Source: Bacillota bacterium
Lineage (GTDB): Bacteria > Bacteroidota > Bacteroidia > Bacteroidales > Bacteroidaceae
Length of the DNA: 63,588 nt
NCBI GenBank assembly: GCA_023664625.1
Contig: JAMPFD010000014.1
Location: 1-63,588 of the forward strand
Reading direction: 5' to 3'
Shown here piece after piece: positions 19,050 to 29,200 of the stretch; the stretch's first letter is position 1, and the number at the start of each line of letters is the position of its first letter. The notes under the pieces are model-generated. The model saw nothing but the letters and a program-made list of their open reading frames with translations. It made no database searches and had not been told where the DNA came from. Made by a program: the position numbers and the translations under genes.

Positions 19050-20573
19050 TTATTTTGCGTAAGTTACGGCAATGGATGTGATGCGTAACTGTGAAGAGGT
19101 GCCTTTGCCTGTATGTGCGTTCGTGACAGTGAAACTATTGCTGTTTATGTCGGTAATGGTTACTGTTGCTCCATTGACATTGACATTGCCGTTTGTAGAT
19201 GTTACATTTCCTTCTGCATTGCATGTGATGCCGTTATATACATCACATGTGATTGCTATTGACGCAACTTTCTTCGTAGCCTCTATCTTGACGGAGTTCT
19301 GAGGATACATGCGGAAAGCACCGCCTCCGCCTGTATAATATGCAGGAGTAGTTGCGCCTCCGTTCTTTGCAAATGTCAGCGTGAAGTTTCCGTCAGCTGT
19401 TGTGTGCGTGCCCAGAGGTGCTGCATTCTCCAAGTTAAAGCCGTTAGGGCTGATGGTTGTGTCGCCGGAAGGTGTTTCTCCTCCGGTGTTGTCGTCTCCT
19501 CCGGTGTTGTCGTCACCGCTTCCTGTATCACCGCCGTCGGTAACGATTCCGCCATCTGATGTTACGAGAGAGGCATCGTCAATGAGAATAGCCTGTGCCG
19601 TGGCATAGCTTGATGTCTTGACATTCATGGCAACAAGGCAGAGAGTGGTCTGCTCGGTCAGTGTAAAGTCGTATGTCACTAATGTCCAGTCAGCATTTGT
19701 GATATCTGTATATTTGCTGTTATAGACATAGCTGCCGACCGCACCGTTTGTGACAGGAACATAACCTCCGCGTGTCTGTGTCTTGCTTGCAGTTGTTGCC
19801 TTTGCATAATATGAGAAGCGGTAAGTACCGGCTTTCAGGGTTGTTTCCTTATATGCGAGACGCTTGTTCTGCTCTGCATGGAATCCTACAGAAACAGAAT
19901 AGCTGCCTCCGTGTGCATCGCTGCTCTGCTCGAGAGTGGCATTTCCTGCTGTGGAAGTGGTCTTCCAGTTTTCAGGGATATTGTTGCTCCATGTCTCGAA
20001 ATCGCCGTTTACAAGGAGGTTCGCTCCCGACGGTGCAGGGGTCTCTCCGGCTGTGGAACCATTGAGAGAGTACAGTTCGCTGCCCTGTGTGAACTCGTAT
20101 GTGCCGAGCCAGTTCTGCAGTTTGCCCTTTACTATAACCTCGTCGCCTACTTTTATGTCTTCAAGGCTTGTGAACTTGTTGCCGTTGAGTCCGAAGCCAC
20201 GGTAAACTTCCAGCTGGTTTGCGGCAGTGCCGTCCTCTCTCATGTCAGAGATGTAGTATGTGATGTTGCCGTACTGGCTGTTGAACTCTGTGTCGGCAAT
20301 AGAAGAAACTGTACCCTTCACATAAACTTCATCGGAGAGGTAGGATGCTGATGTGGAACTTTTCTGTAGGGCTGCGCATACCTCAAGTGCCGCAGCTGTG
20401 TTATAAGGAGTGGCCACACTGCCGTCACCTTCCGGTGCAATTGTAGTACCGCCTCCCTGCTCGCCTCCTGTTTCCTGTCCCGGGATGGTGTATGGTTCCG
20501 GTACATCCTCACAGCTCTGGAGTGCGAAAGCTGATATGGCGAGAGCCATGATTGAATATATAATCTTTTTCAT
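19050..20573 (-). CDS. Multidomain OB-fold lipoprotein
   Basis: A 507-residue predicted outer-membrane lipoprotein (lipobox LQSC, residue about 20) of no named function. After a Pro/Gly-rich linker, residues about 52-170 look like an OB-fold domain (SDEVYVKGTVSSIADTEF, later IKVGDEVIVKGKLQNW). Residues about 183-340 resemble a carbohydrate-binding-type jelly roll (NLLVNGDFETWSNNIPENW, and later ILIDDASLV). A low-complexity Gly/Asp/Thr linker (residues about 345-372) leads to a C-terminal beta-rich domain. It is the third gene of a unit with a TonB receptor and a DUF5689 protein (46 bp gap). OB folds of this type often bind nucleic acid, so a role in capture of extracellular nucleic acid is possible, but that is inference. 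Confidence 0.8.
   Translation of the reverse strand: MKKIIYSIMALAISAFALQSCEDVPEPYTIPGQETGGEQGGGTTIAPEGDGSVATPYNTAAALEVCAALQKSSTSASYLSDEVYVKGTVSSIADTEFNSQYGNITYYISDMREDGTAANQLEVYRGFGLNGNKFTSLEDIKVGDEVIVKGKLQNWLGTYEFTQGSELYSLNGSTAGETPAPSGANLLVNGDFETWSNNIPENWKTTSTAGNATLEQSSDAHGGSYSVSVGFHAEQNKRLAYKETTLKAGTYRFSYYAKATTASKTQTRGGYVPVTNGAVGSYVYNSKYTDITNADWTLVTYDFTLTEQTTLCLVAMNVKTSSYATAQAILIDDASLVTSDGGIVTDGGDTGSGDDNTGGDDNTGGETPSGDTTISPNGFNLENAAPLGTHTTADGNFTLTFAKNGGATTPAYYTGGGGAFRMYPQNSVKIEATKKVASIAITCDVYNGITCNAEGNVTSTNGNVNVNGATVTITDINSNSFTVTNAHTGKGTSSQLRITSIAVTYAK
19477..19512. repeat. 18-bp tandem repeat inside coding sequence
   Basis: Two identical 18-bp units (19477-19494 and 19495-19512) encode the GDDNTG-type linker repeat of the OB-fold lipoprotein. 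Copy number could vary between strains without shifting the frame. Confidence 0.8.
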
Positions 20574-20619
20574 AGTTTCTTTTTGTTTTTATGTTTGTTC
20601 TTTTACTTTGTTTTGTTTA

Positions 20620-21510
20620 TCAGTTTGCTGCCGGTGTCACGTCAGCGGCTGTGCGGAGAGTAAGCTGGCACTTGCTGCCGTAGCGTACCACGAGGGCGGT
20701 GATGTCCACCTTTCCCGCAGGCATGACGTCATTGGCAAACTTCGCGCTTGTGGAGGTGTTGATGAAGACAGATGACTTTGTGAGTCCTGTTATGGCACGC
20801 TCCACGCTGAAGTCGTTGATGTCCGCGAGGTCAGATTTCGCAGCCCATGTCTTCGTTCCGTCGGCCTCTGTTATCTCGGCATCCTTGATTTTCACCACAC
20901 GGCCTGCTATCTTGCCGATGTTGGCCGATGATGCTGCTGTCTTGAACTCTGTCACGGTATACTCCGGGATGACAACTTTCTCAGGATGACATTCGAGAAG
21001 TTTCACGTGCTGCTGCCATACGCTGAACGGCATGTTCTTAGGATAAGTGTTGCCGCTGCTGGTCATGTAAGGCGTGCTTATTGCCGGCTGGTTGCCGTTG
21101 GTGCCTACGCAGAGTCCCTTGAGGTCTACGAGTATCTCCTGTCCTATTGGCAGGTAGGAGAAGAGTCCGCCCGAGTAGATGTAGATAAGCACTGACTTCC
21201 CGTCGTTGCTTGTGGCGTCCTCACACGCGATATAGTTGTAGATGTTGCCGCCGATGTCGTTGGCTGTGACGCGGAGTTTCACCTGAATGTCCTGGTCTAC
21301 GTCCTTGTATCCGCGGTATTCCGTCTCCTTTATGGCAGGATAGAGTGTCTCCAGTTCTGAGAGTGATACTACATGTGTCTCCTTCAGGTCGTTGTTTCCA
21401 TAGGCTTCCTGTGCAGTGACGTGATCCATGTCGCCGTATCCTCCGTCCATACATGATGTGGTAAGGAGTGCCGTTGCAAATGCGGTTAACGCAAATATTG
21501 TCTTTTTCAT
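20620..21510 (-). CDS. DUF5689-type lipoprotein
   Basis: A 296-residue lipoprotein (lipobox TTSC near residue 19). The body matches the DUF5689 pattern found in Bacteroidota surface proteins: VSLSELETLYP near residue 50, then a beta-rich OB-like domain (IQVKLRVTANDIGGNIYNYI, GQEILVDLKGLCVG), followed by a second similar half ending in VDITALVVRYGSKCQLTLRT. The start codon lies 21 bp after the TonB receptor stop, so the two are almost certainly cotranscribed, and this protein may act as the receptor's surface partner in the way SusD does for SusC. Its ligand is not known. Confidence 0.82.
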   Translation of the reverse strand: MKKTIFALTAFATALLTTSCMDGGYGDMDHVTAQEAYGNNDLKETHVVSLSELETLYPAIKETEYRGYKDVDQDIQVKLRVTANDIGGNIYNYIACEDATSNDGKSVLIYIYSGGLFSYLPIGQEILVDLKGLCVGTNGNQPAISTPYMTSSGNTYPKNMPFSVWQQHVKLLECHPEKVVIPEYTVTEFKTAASSANIGKIAGRVVKIKDAEITEADGTKTWAAKSDLADINDFSVERAITGLTKSSVFINTSTSAKFANDVMPAGKVDITALVVRYGSKCQLTLRTAADVTPAAN

Positions 21511-21531
21511 TGTTTAGTCCTCCTTGTATTT

Positions 21532-24138
21532 TTAGAATTTGTATGTAACATTGAACATTCCGTTGGTGCCGTAAGCGTAGAACTTCTTCGGGTTGTTGAG
21601 GAAGCTGTAGATACGTGTGCCGCTCTGTGAGCCGTCGTTGTTCACGGTATAGCTTGAGCGTGACTGCTCGTAGCCTCCGGTGCAGAGTTTCACATTGTTG
21701 AGAATGTTTGTCAGGGAGAGGTTGAACGAGAGGCTGCCCTTCTTGAGATAGATGTTCTTGCCTATAGAGCCGTCGACCATCCAGCCGCCATTTCCTACAG
21801 ACTGGGCAGGGGAGTCAACTGTTGTGACGATGTTTCCGTTCTCGTCAACACCTGTTGTTATGAGTCCCTGTGCCTTCAGTGAGCTCTCGTAACGGAGTGA
21901 AGGAGACCATGAGAGGTAGATGCGGTCGTACCAGTTGGCTGAGAGGTCTATGTACCATCCGTTCATGTGGAAGCTCAGTCCGAGGGATGTTGCTGTGAGC
22001 GGTGTGCCGCTTTCGCGCATGTTCTTGCTGTAGACGGGAGTTTCTTCATAGTTGCCGCCGGTAGACATCATGTATCTTACGTTGGCGTTGTTGAGATACT
22101 TTGCATCGCTGATTGTGCCGAAAGCCTTGAAATCGAGGAACGATGTGAGCTTTACTCTCGCGCCGAGTTCCGCACCGTAGGCCGCTTTGTGTATGCCTGT
22201 CATGGAGACATAGGTGAAGGAGTTCTCGTCGTCAAAGTAGTAGTTCTGCCACTCTGTTCCGTCAGTGATGAATGTGTAGTATGCCGCAGCGTTGAGTGCA
22301 ATCCATGAGTTTGACATCTGGTATGAGAGCTCCACGTTTGTAACCATCTCGTTCTTGAGGTTTGTCACGAAGTCGTTGTTGACCTCAGGAGCAGCGAATG
22401 CGGTGGAAGCCTGTGGCGCACGTGACTCGAAGCTGCCGCCGAGAGATATGGCGTGGCCCTTTCCGAGATTGAAGGAGACAGCTGCCTTGACACCTGCGTC
22501 AAGGAAGTGTGCCATGCCTGACTTGCCGTAGGAGTTGTTTTCAGCCATGCCGTTGCGCATCTTTCCGTCGCGCTGCATGTCTGTGTAGCCCATCTTTCCT
22601 CCGAAGAAGAGATGTGCGCGGCCGTGGTTGGCAGTGTAGGCTGTCCATGCGTTTGCCTTGCGTATGTTGAGATAGTAGTCATATCCGAAGACGTCTCCCT
22701 CACCGACAACGGCGTTAGGGTTGTTGAGGTCGTACTGTACCTTTGGAGAATTCTTGCCGAAGCTGCTTAGAGCGTAGGTGTTGATATTATGGTAGGATGT
22801 TGCTCCGAGCAGGTCCTCCATGGTCTGGTAGTGCCGTCCGTGGTTTGCTCCGAGACCGATTCCTGCCGAGAAGTGGCGCTTCGGGTCAAGGTCAATATTG
22901 AGAACGGAGTTGAGCTGGAGGTTAAGAGCGTCGATACGCTTAGCCTGAACGAAGTACATGGCATCCGTTCCGACAGCATTTGCACCCTTGTTTGAAGCAT
23001 AGAGACGGTCCCAGTTGACCTGTCTGTTTGCCTCGGAGTAGGCGAGAGTTTGGTAAGCGTTGTACCAGTTTACAGGCACATCGTGCCCGAACTCCGGTGC
23101 GAAGGTCGTAGCCTGTATGGAATTGCGCGGGTTGTCAGGATTCCATACGTCATAGAAAGCCGACGGGAGACGCTTCCAGTAGTCCGGCTGCGGGTTGTCG
23201 GAGTTATTGTAGTTGAGCTTTGTGCTCTTGTACATGGAGTAGCGTCCGCCGAGAGTGGTGGTAAGCTTGGCGTTATCGTTGATTTTGAAATCCCATGTAA
23301 AGAGTGCCGACGGTGCGAAGTCGTTTATGATGCGTGAGTTGCGTATCTTGCCGTTCTGGTATCCCCAGTAAGGGTTATAGAAGTTTGAGTTGGCAAGCCA
23401 GTAGCTCTCGTCGGTACATCCTGCCTGGCTCGCGCGCTCGGTAGGGTTGCCCCATGTAGAGAAAGAGAGGCTGTGCTTTGTGCCGAGAAGTTTTTCTATG
23501 CCGAAGAAATAGCTCAGTGAGTTATAGAATGTACCTTTCACGTATGCAGTCTTGGTGTCTGCCCAGCGGTATGTAAGTGACCCGGAGAATGCCCATCCGT
23601 TATTGTTGAATCCGCTGTTGTATGTGTACATGGCACGTGCGGTGTAGTTACGGTTGGCTCCTGCGATGCTTGCACGGTGGCCTGTTGCCATGGAACCGGC
23701 ACGGAAGTTATAGTTGTTGGAGCCTCCCATGCCTGTCAGTGAGAACTGGTTGTCCTCAAATGGCAGAGTGGACTCCCTGTTGCGTGTCTGGTTGTTGAGA
23801 CCTCCTACGAGGGAGTAACGGAACTGTCCGTTTTCCATGTCATTCAGCTGCATGCCGTTGACATAGATGTCATTGTACTTCTGGTTGTAGGCACGGTAAC
23901 GGAATCTTACAGGCGAGAAGGCGTAACCCACATTTGAGGCATATGTATTGGAGTTGGAATTGAGGAGGGTGACACTTTGTGACATGTCATCATCCTCGCC
24001 AAGTTGTGCCTCTGTGAAAGTAAACTGAGCCTCTTCGTCGACTGCAGCCCCTATGGAGTCAGTTGCGTATGGCTTTTGTGCCAGTGCCAACTGTCCCATT
24101 GCCATCAGAGCAACGACAAGTGTTTGTTTCTTTTTCAT
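21532..24138 (-). CDS. TonB-dependent outer-membrane receptor
   Basis: An 868-residue outer-membrane beta-barrel with a signal peptide (MKKKQTLVVALMAMGQLALA), a short plug region (YNDIYVNGMQLNDMENGQFR near residue 95) and many alternating aromatic-rich strands, ending in the C-terminal Phe (MFNVTYKF) recognised by the Bam machinery. It lacks the N-terminal carboxypeptidase-regulatory-like domain found in SusC proteins and has no SusD neighbour; instead two OB-fold lipoprotein genes follow. Upstream, divergently, lies a secreted EEP-family nuclease. The receptor probably takes up a product released by those enzymes. The substrate assignment is inference; the receptor call is firm. Confidence 0.9.
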   Translation of the reverse strand: MKKKQTLVVALMAMGQLALAQKPYATDSIGAAVDEEAQFTFTEAQLGEDDDMSQSVTLLNSNSNTYASNVGYAFSPVRFRYRAYNQKYNDIYVNGMQLNDMENGQFRYSLVGGLNNQTRNRESTLPFEDNQFSLTGMGGSNNYNFRAGSMATGHRASIAGANRNYTARAMYTYNSGFNNNGWAFSGSLTYRWADTKTAYVKGTFYNSLSYFFGIEKLLGTKHSLSFSTWGNPTERASQAGCTDESYWLANSNFYNPYWGYQNGKIRNSRIINDFAPSALFTWDFKINDNAKLTTTLGGRYSMYKSTKLNYNNSDNPQPDYWKRLPSAFYDVWNPDNPRNSIQATTFAPEFGHDVPVNWYNAYQTLAYSEANRQVNWDRLYASNKGANAVGTDAMYFVQAKRIDALNLQLNSVLNIDLDPKRHFSAGIGLGANHGRHYQTMEDLLGATSYHNINTYALSSFGKNSPKVQYDLNNPNAVVGEGDVFGYDYYLNIRKANAWTAYTANHGRAHLFFGGKMGYTDMQRDGKMRNGMAENNSYGKSGMAHFLDAGVKAAVSFNLGKGHAISLGGSFESRAPQASTAFAAPEVNNDFVTNLKNEMVTNVELSYQMSNSWIALNAAAYYTFITDGTEWQNYYFDDENSFTYVSMTGIHKAAYGAELGARVKLTSFLDFKAFGTISDAKYLNNANVRYMMSTGGNYEETPVYSKNMRESGTPLTATSLGLSFHMNGWYIDLSANWYDRIYLSWSPSLRYESSLKAQGLITTGVDENGNIVTTVDSPAQSVGNGGWMVDGSIGKNIYLKKGSLSFNLSLTNILNNVKLCTGGYEQSRSSYTVNNDGSQSGTRIYSFLNNPKKFYAYGTNGMFNVTYKF

Positions 24139-24176
24139 AGGTTCGTGAATTGATATTTATTATTTTATTACGATTG

Positions 24177-24184
24177 CAAAATTA
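24177..24184 (-). promoter_or_regulatory. Promoter -7 box of TonB receptor operon
   Basis: TAatTTTG on the minus strand, 39 bp before the receptor start codon. It is divergent from the EEP nuclease promoter 45 bp away. Confidence 0.65.
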
Positions 24185-24227
24185 ATGATTTTTCACGGAA
24201 AAACGAAAGTTTTCCGATATTTCTTTC

Positions 24228-24256
24228 TTTGATATGCCTGTTTTTTGTTAATTTTG
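24228..24256 (+). promoter_or_regulatory. Promoter of EEP nuclease gene
   Basis: TTTG (24228-24231), a 17-bp spacer and TAatTTTG (24249-24256), about 90 bp before the start codon. The spacer is shorter than usual. Confidence 0.6.
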
Positions 24257-24347
24257 CAACAAAGAAATTGAAAAAAGACCAAAAGAGAGTCTTACGCTTT
24301 GTGAAATTGACATATACGTGACATAACCATACAGATAAAATACAATT

Positions 24348-25412
24348 ATGAAAAGATTATCATTCCTTTTTTATTTTCTCTTTTTTGCCGTAGCCCTATG
24401 CTTTGCGCAGAAGAAGTATTCAATGTACGCCATTGGTTTCTACAATCAGGAGAACCTCTTCGACACTTGCCACGATGAGGGCAAGCGGGACTATGACTTC
24501 CTTCCTACGGGTTCTTATAAGTGGAACGGACTGAAGTACACTCACAAGCTGAGGAACATGGCCCGCGTCCTGGCGGAGATGGGAACCGACAAGCTTCCTT
24601 ACGGCTGCGCCTTCATCGGAGTGTCCGAGGTGGAGAATGCCAAGTGCCTTAAGGACCTCTGTGAGCAGGAGCCGCTGAAGAAGCGCAACATGCAGTTCGT
24701 GCATTTCGAGGGTGTGGACAAGCGCGGTGTCGACTGTGCGGGACTTTATAATCCCAAGATGTTCAAGATTGACAACGAGAAGACCTGTCTCATTCCTTTC
24801 GAGCGTGAGGACACGACGTTCTTCACCCGAGGCTTCCTTGTCGTCAGGGGAACGATCGCCGGTGACAAGGTGTGCTGCATTGTCTGCCATCTCCCGTCCC
24901 GTCTGCGCGGCGACGACTTCTACCGTGTCAGCGGTGCGAAGCAGCTTGCCAGGATAAAGGACAACATTCTTGCGGAAGAGCCTGACACAAAATTCTTCAT
25001 CATGGGCGATATGAACGATGATCCTACCGACCGTTCCATGACAAAGGGCCTGCGTGGCAAGGAGACTGTCGCCGAGGTTGGCGAGGGTGATCTGTACAAT
25101 CCTTGGATAAGCGTTCTCAAGAGCGGTACGGGCACTCTCAGGTACAATGGAGCATGGAATCTCTTTGACCAGATACTGGTCACTCCGAACCTCCTTGTGA
25201 AGGATTGCGGAAAGGACTATCAGAAGGGTGTGATGAAGGATTGTGAGTCGCTGAAGTACTATAATCATCAGATATTCCGCCGTGACTATCTCTTCCAGAC
25301 AGAGGGAAAGTACAAGGGCAATCCTAAGCGTACGCACGCCGGCGGCCAGTGGCTTGACGGATTCTCCGACCACCTTCCTGTCATTGTCTATCTCATAAAG
25401 GAAAGCAAATGA
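24348..25412 (+). CDS. Secreted endonuclease/exonuclease/phosphatase-family enzyme
   Basis: A 354-residue secreted enzyme with a type I signal peptide ending near residue 21 (ALCFAQ). All EEP-fold motifs are visible: YNQENLFD near residue 33, the metal-binding Glu in VSEVEN near residue 90, VCHLPSR, the catalytic GDMNDDPTD near residue 220, and the closing SDHLPVIV with the catalytic His. The family includes DNase I-like nucleases and phosphodiesterases; the FYNQENLFD motif and the presence in Bacteroidota with a signal peptide suggest a periplasmic or secreted nuclease. It is divergent from the TonB receptor/OB-lipoprotein operon and shares a 209-bp control region with it, which suggests a common job. 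Confidence 0.9.
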   Translation: MKRLSFLFYFLFFAVALCFAQKKYSMYAIGFYNQENLFDTCHDEGKRDYDFLPTGSYKWNGLKYTHKLRNMARVLAEMGTDKLPYGCAFIGVSEVENAKCLKDLCEQEPLKKRNMQFVHFEGVDKRGVDCAGLYNPKMFKIDNEKTCLIPFEREDTTFFTRGFLVVRGTIAGDKVCCIVCHLPSRLRGDDFYRVSGAKQLARIKDNILAEEPDTKFFIMGDMNDDPTDRSMTKGLRGKETVAEVGEGDLYNPWISVLKSGTGTLRYNGAWNLFDQILVTPNLLVKDCGKDYQKGVMKDCESLKYYNHQIFRRDYLFQTEGKYKGNPKRTHAGGQWLDGFSDHLPVIVYLIKESK

Positions 25413-25734
25413 CCGGAATCCTGTGCCGCCGGTGCCTGATTTGCTGTCAATGGTGACGTGGAGGTCGGTGGCTGTTTCGTTTTGCTTACGCCTGGAACGG
25501 CAGCCGTCAGCCGACGGTGCTCCATGGGTTGCACCCCTGTCGGTGCATAGAGGGCAAAATCTTTGTAAACGGCCATGCTTCTCTCAGGCAGGGCTTGCGG
25601 GGCCGGACGGTCCGGTGCCGTCGGATAATGAATAAGGAGACATGCATGTCTTACACGGAACCGTATCCGGTTGACATATAGCGTTATAAGTCGGAAATAC
25701 GGCTCATCGTCCATGAAGTGTGGAGGACGGGTTT

Positions 25735-25818
25735 GCAAAAGGTTATCTTTTACATTGTGAAAGGTAACCTTTTGTCATGTCAAAGGTTACGGTTTGCAGG
25801 ACAAAAGGTAACGCTTTG
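25735..25818. repeat. 22-bp phased palindrome array, copy C
   Basis: Four cores, GGTTAT at 25741, GGTAAC at 25763, GGTTAC at 25785 and GGTAAC at 25807, are exactly 22 bp apart. Each is flanked by A-rich and T-rich halves (CAAAA ... CTTTTG) so that units are imperfect palindromes joined by 5-bp links such as TCATG. Confidence 0.88.
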
Positions 25819-25971
25819 TTTTCTCCTTGCCGGAGCGTTCAGGGCTCTTCCTTGTTATCTTTCCGATGCAGGCATGCCGGGTGCTCTCAGGACGGCATGG
25901 CTGTGAGTATTCCTGTGTCCTCATTTCCGTTATGACATTATAAGCAGGTGAGGAGGGGATACATCTGCTAA

Positions 25972-26114
25972 ATATCCGATAAGCAGCTGTTAAAAAAAAT
26001 ATTTTATGACGAAGCCGTTATTTACGGGGATGCAGTTGCTCCTGCTGCCTGCCGCACTTGAACAATCAATGCCGGGCACACCGCATGTCTGAAAATAACT
26101 GTGTTTTTAGTATA
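25972..26114 (-). repeat. Hairpin element plus conserved block, copy C
   Basis: On the minus strand, 26114-26076 (TATACTAAAAAC ... GTGTGC) matches 41923-41962 at about 30 of 40 positions. Further along, AACAGCTGCTTATC near 25994-25980 resembles the right arm of the hairpin element, with AGCAACTG upstream able to pair with CAGCTGCT. The order (block, hairpin, then array) is the same as at 42 kb. Confidence 0.55.
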
Positions 26115-26141
26115 GATTGATTTTCAGCACTTGCTTAAATG

Positions 26142-26178
26142 AAGAGTGGCAGCCGCGATATTTACGGTTGCCACTCTT
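26142..26178. terminator. Terminator of pectin esterase gene
   Basis: 14-nt arms (26142-26155, 26165-26178, one G-U wobble) with a 9-nt loop, just beyond the stop codon on the minus strand. There is no strong T-tract. Confidence 0.65.
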
Positions 26179-26227
26179 TATTCATTATTTCCGCTTCCTG
26201 TTACGGAAGCATGTCTGCGGCCGGTTC

Positions 26228-29200
26228 TTACTTGTTGACAAACTTGCCGCCTTTCTTTATCACGATGCCTTTGGCAGACTTCGTGACAGGCTGTCCTGCT
26301 ACATTGTAGAGCTTGCCGCTCTCCATGTCGCGGACGTTGCCGGATGCCTCTACGTCCGTTATGCCGGTCGATGAGCCGAGCACAACCTCTGCTGACATGC
26401 CTGACAGGATTCCGTGCTCGTTGACAGACTGTACTGAGACTTTGTCACCCTCGTTTCCGGCAAAAGTGGTGTCGGTGAGGAATGCCGAAGGAACGCCGTT
26501 GACGGTCACCACGTAGCATATCGCGAAATCATCGGCCTCCCATGTTGCCACGTTGCCGTTGACATTGACCTTTGGAGTCCCGGTCTTCTCAACCGTGAAG
26601 AGAGGATTCCATGCTCCGGTCTCTGCGTTGCTTGTCCTGTCTCCTGCCATGACGTTCTCGACAGTGTACTGTGCGATGTCGGAAGGCGACAGCCAGTTCT
26701 TGGACTCTCCCGTGACCCTGTTGCCGCTGCTGTCAGTATAGTAATAGTCTTTCCTGGACGCATCGGAGTAGACCTTGTTGCCGTTCTCGTCCGCAAGGTC
26801 GTCATGCAGGGCGTTGCCGTTCTTGTCCCTGATGTCATAGACAGCCCACAGAGCCGGCAGTCCGCCCATTGTCTCTGACCAGTAGCCGCTTATCGGAGTG
26901 AGTTCCATCTTCGTGTGCAGGAAGACCGTCTTCGGGAATTCGTGCCAAGGACGTCCGAGAGAGATAGAATAGGAGGCGGGGTCTGACGCGTAGTGGGTCG
27001 TTATGGTAGTGTTGTTGAACACATATCCCCATCTTGTCTCCTTCTCATGGTTCGGGGCAACTATCCATCCGCCCTTGTCACGGTTGATGTCAAGGACCGT
27101 ATTCTCAAACCATACGTCACCGTTGCCGTAGATGAAGTCCACGGAGCCCTCTATCGTTGAGTTGTTCCAGAAGGCGCGCTTGTAGGTGCCGTTGCTCTTG
27201 TAGGTGTCCTGATAGGAGCGTGCCCTTACGCCGTCGAACACGATGCGGTCGGCATCGGTATTGAGGCAGAGAGCCTGCGGTCCGGCTTTGCCGTCCTTGG
27301 TCCAGTTCTCGTTGTCAACGGTTATTCCAGACATGAGGAATCCGTCTGCACCCGTCTGCACCTCTATCGTGGCACCGGCATTGACGTGATACCAAGGCTT
27401 CTGCCAATTCTTGCTGTCTCCGCCGTCCTGACGGTCAGAGGCGATGAACACTTTCTCCGTGTCCTGGCCGATGAGATGCACGTTAGGCTTGTTGACATAT
27501 ACGATGCGGCAGTCGTCATACTTGATGGTTCCGTCCGCACTCTTTCCGTTTCCGCCTATGCGCTCGGTCTCAGTCATGGAAGCATCTGTCCAGCGTGTGC
27601 CGTAGCTTGAGTTGAAATAAGGGTTCGGGTCATCATAGTAGCCCTCCTTTATATATATAAGGTAAGGCTTTGCAGATGCTGCAGGTGCGTCGTTTATGGC
27701 ATCCTGTATGTAGCGGTACTGCTTTGGCATTGTCTCCGTGGCTGCCATGCTCTCTCCGTAGCCTATGTTCAGAGACTTGTCAACTACAGCGTCGAAGAGC
27801 CGTGCCGCCGGTTTTGCGCGCTCCATCACAGTGAATGCCAGTGTCACGGCCTCGCCGCTGTTGCCTGACTTGTCCGTGACATATCCCTTAGGCATTGAGA
27901 AAGTGTATGTCTTGCCGTATTCAAGGGCGACATATTCGAATGACACCGAGCGTGTGTTCCATGTCGGAGCAAGCTCCCTGCCGTCAAGTGTTGCCGCGCC
28001 GTTGACGAGGTTTCCGGCCTCGATGCGCTCGTTATAGGAGATCGTTATCTTGCCGGAGGCGGATATTCCCGTGGCATTGTCGGCAGGTATGGTGCTTGTC
28101 ACCACCGGGGCCTCGTCGTCATCGGCAACCTCGGCGGTGCCCATGACATAGACGTTGCCTACACCGGACTCGGAGTGAGAGAAATAGTCCAGGCCGTCAA
28201 ATGTTCCTTCCACGTCGTATGAGCCGTAAGTGCCCTCGCCTGTACCCGTTATGCGGATATATACCATTTCCTTACCGAGGGCGTCGGCAGGGATGTCAAA
28301 TGTGAAGTCTGTAATCTTGCCGGAGCCGGATGTCTCGCAGCGTGCGCCGTCGATGTCGGCAAACGACTTGCCGTCAAGGGAGTACTGCGCCTTGTAGTTC
28401 TTGTCGGCATTGTTCTTCGCCGACATCTGGGAGACGAAGGTCGCAGCAGTGAATTTCATTGTCGAGAACTGGTACTGCCATGCGATGTCAGTAGTTCTGT
28501 AGCCGTTCTGGTAGAGTCCGTTGAGTCCCGTGGTGACAACGCCGATGCGGTTTCTTACGACCGGTGTGCCTCCGTCCTTTGTATATGCCGGCGTTCCGTC
28601 GGCAACCTTTGCCACAAATGCTGTGGCGTTGCGTTCCGCGTCCCAGCTGATGTCGGCAGGGAAAGGATAGTTGGATGTCGTAGGATAAGCGTAGGACTGA
28701 ACCTTGCTTGCATCAAAGACAGCAATGAAGTCCTGAACCTCATATTCGGCGGTGATGTTCATGTCACCGTTCACGGTTATCACGCGAGGGTTCGCGGTGC
28801 TGTTGTCCTCCCATTTAAGGAAGTTGAGAATTCTTGAGTTCTCCGCCGTCACTGTAACCTCCGTGCCTTCCTCGTACCTGCCGCCGTTGTCGTCAGGTGA
28901 GAGAGTGACCGAGCCAAGGGACAGTTCCGCGTCGTTCTTTACGAAGGTCTTCACCGTATATACAGGGATTGTCTCGAAGACAGCAGTGAAGTTCTTGTCA
29001 CCGTCCATCGTGAAGGAAATCTTCTCCTCTGTGGAGTAGTCCTCACCGTTGAGTGTCCATTTCCGGAACTTGTAGCCGAAATTCTTCTTTGCAGTAAGTG
29101 TCACGGTCTTTCCTTCCTTGATCTGGCTGCCGCTCGGGTTGGCGACGATGGTGCCTGCTTCGGATGGGGATACAGAGGTGGTGAGGCTGTATTTGACAGA

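Larger units (their letters stand above)
25413..26227. other. Intergenic region with composite repeat
   Basis: 815 bp, no gene. It holds array copy C (25735-25818), a minus-strand copy of the hairpin element and its associated conserved block (25972-26114), and the pectin esterase terminator (26142-26178). Confidence 0.65.

Noticed and set aside
24420..25373. 317-residue minus-strand frame inside the EEP nuclease gene
   Set aside because: Antisense shadow; the plus-strand gene has all catalytic motifs.
25735..25818. CRISPR array reading of the 22-bp phased repeats
   Set aside because: Units are only 17 bp with links of about 5 bp that are themselves partly conserved; there is no unique spacer and no cas gene in the window.
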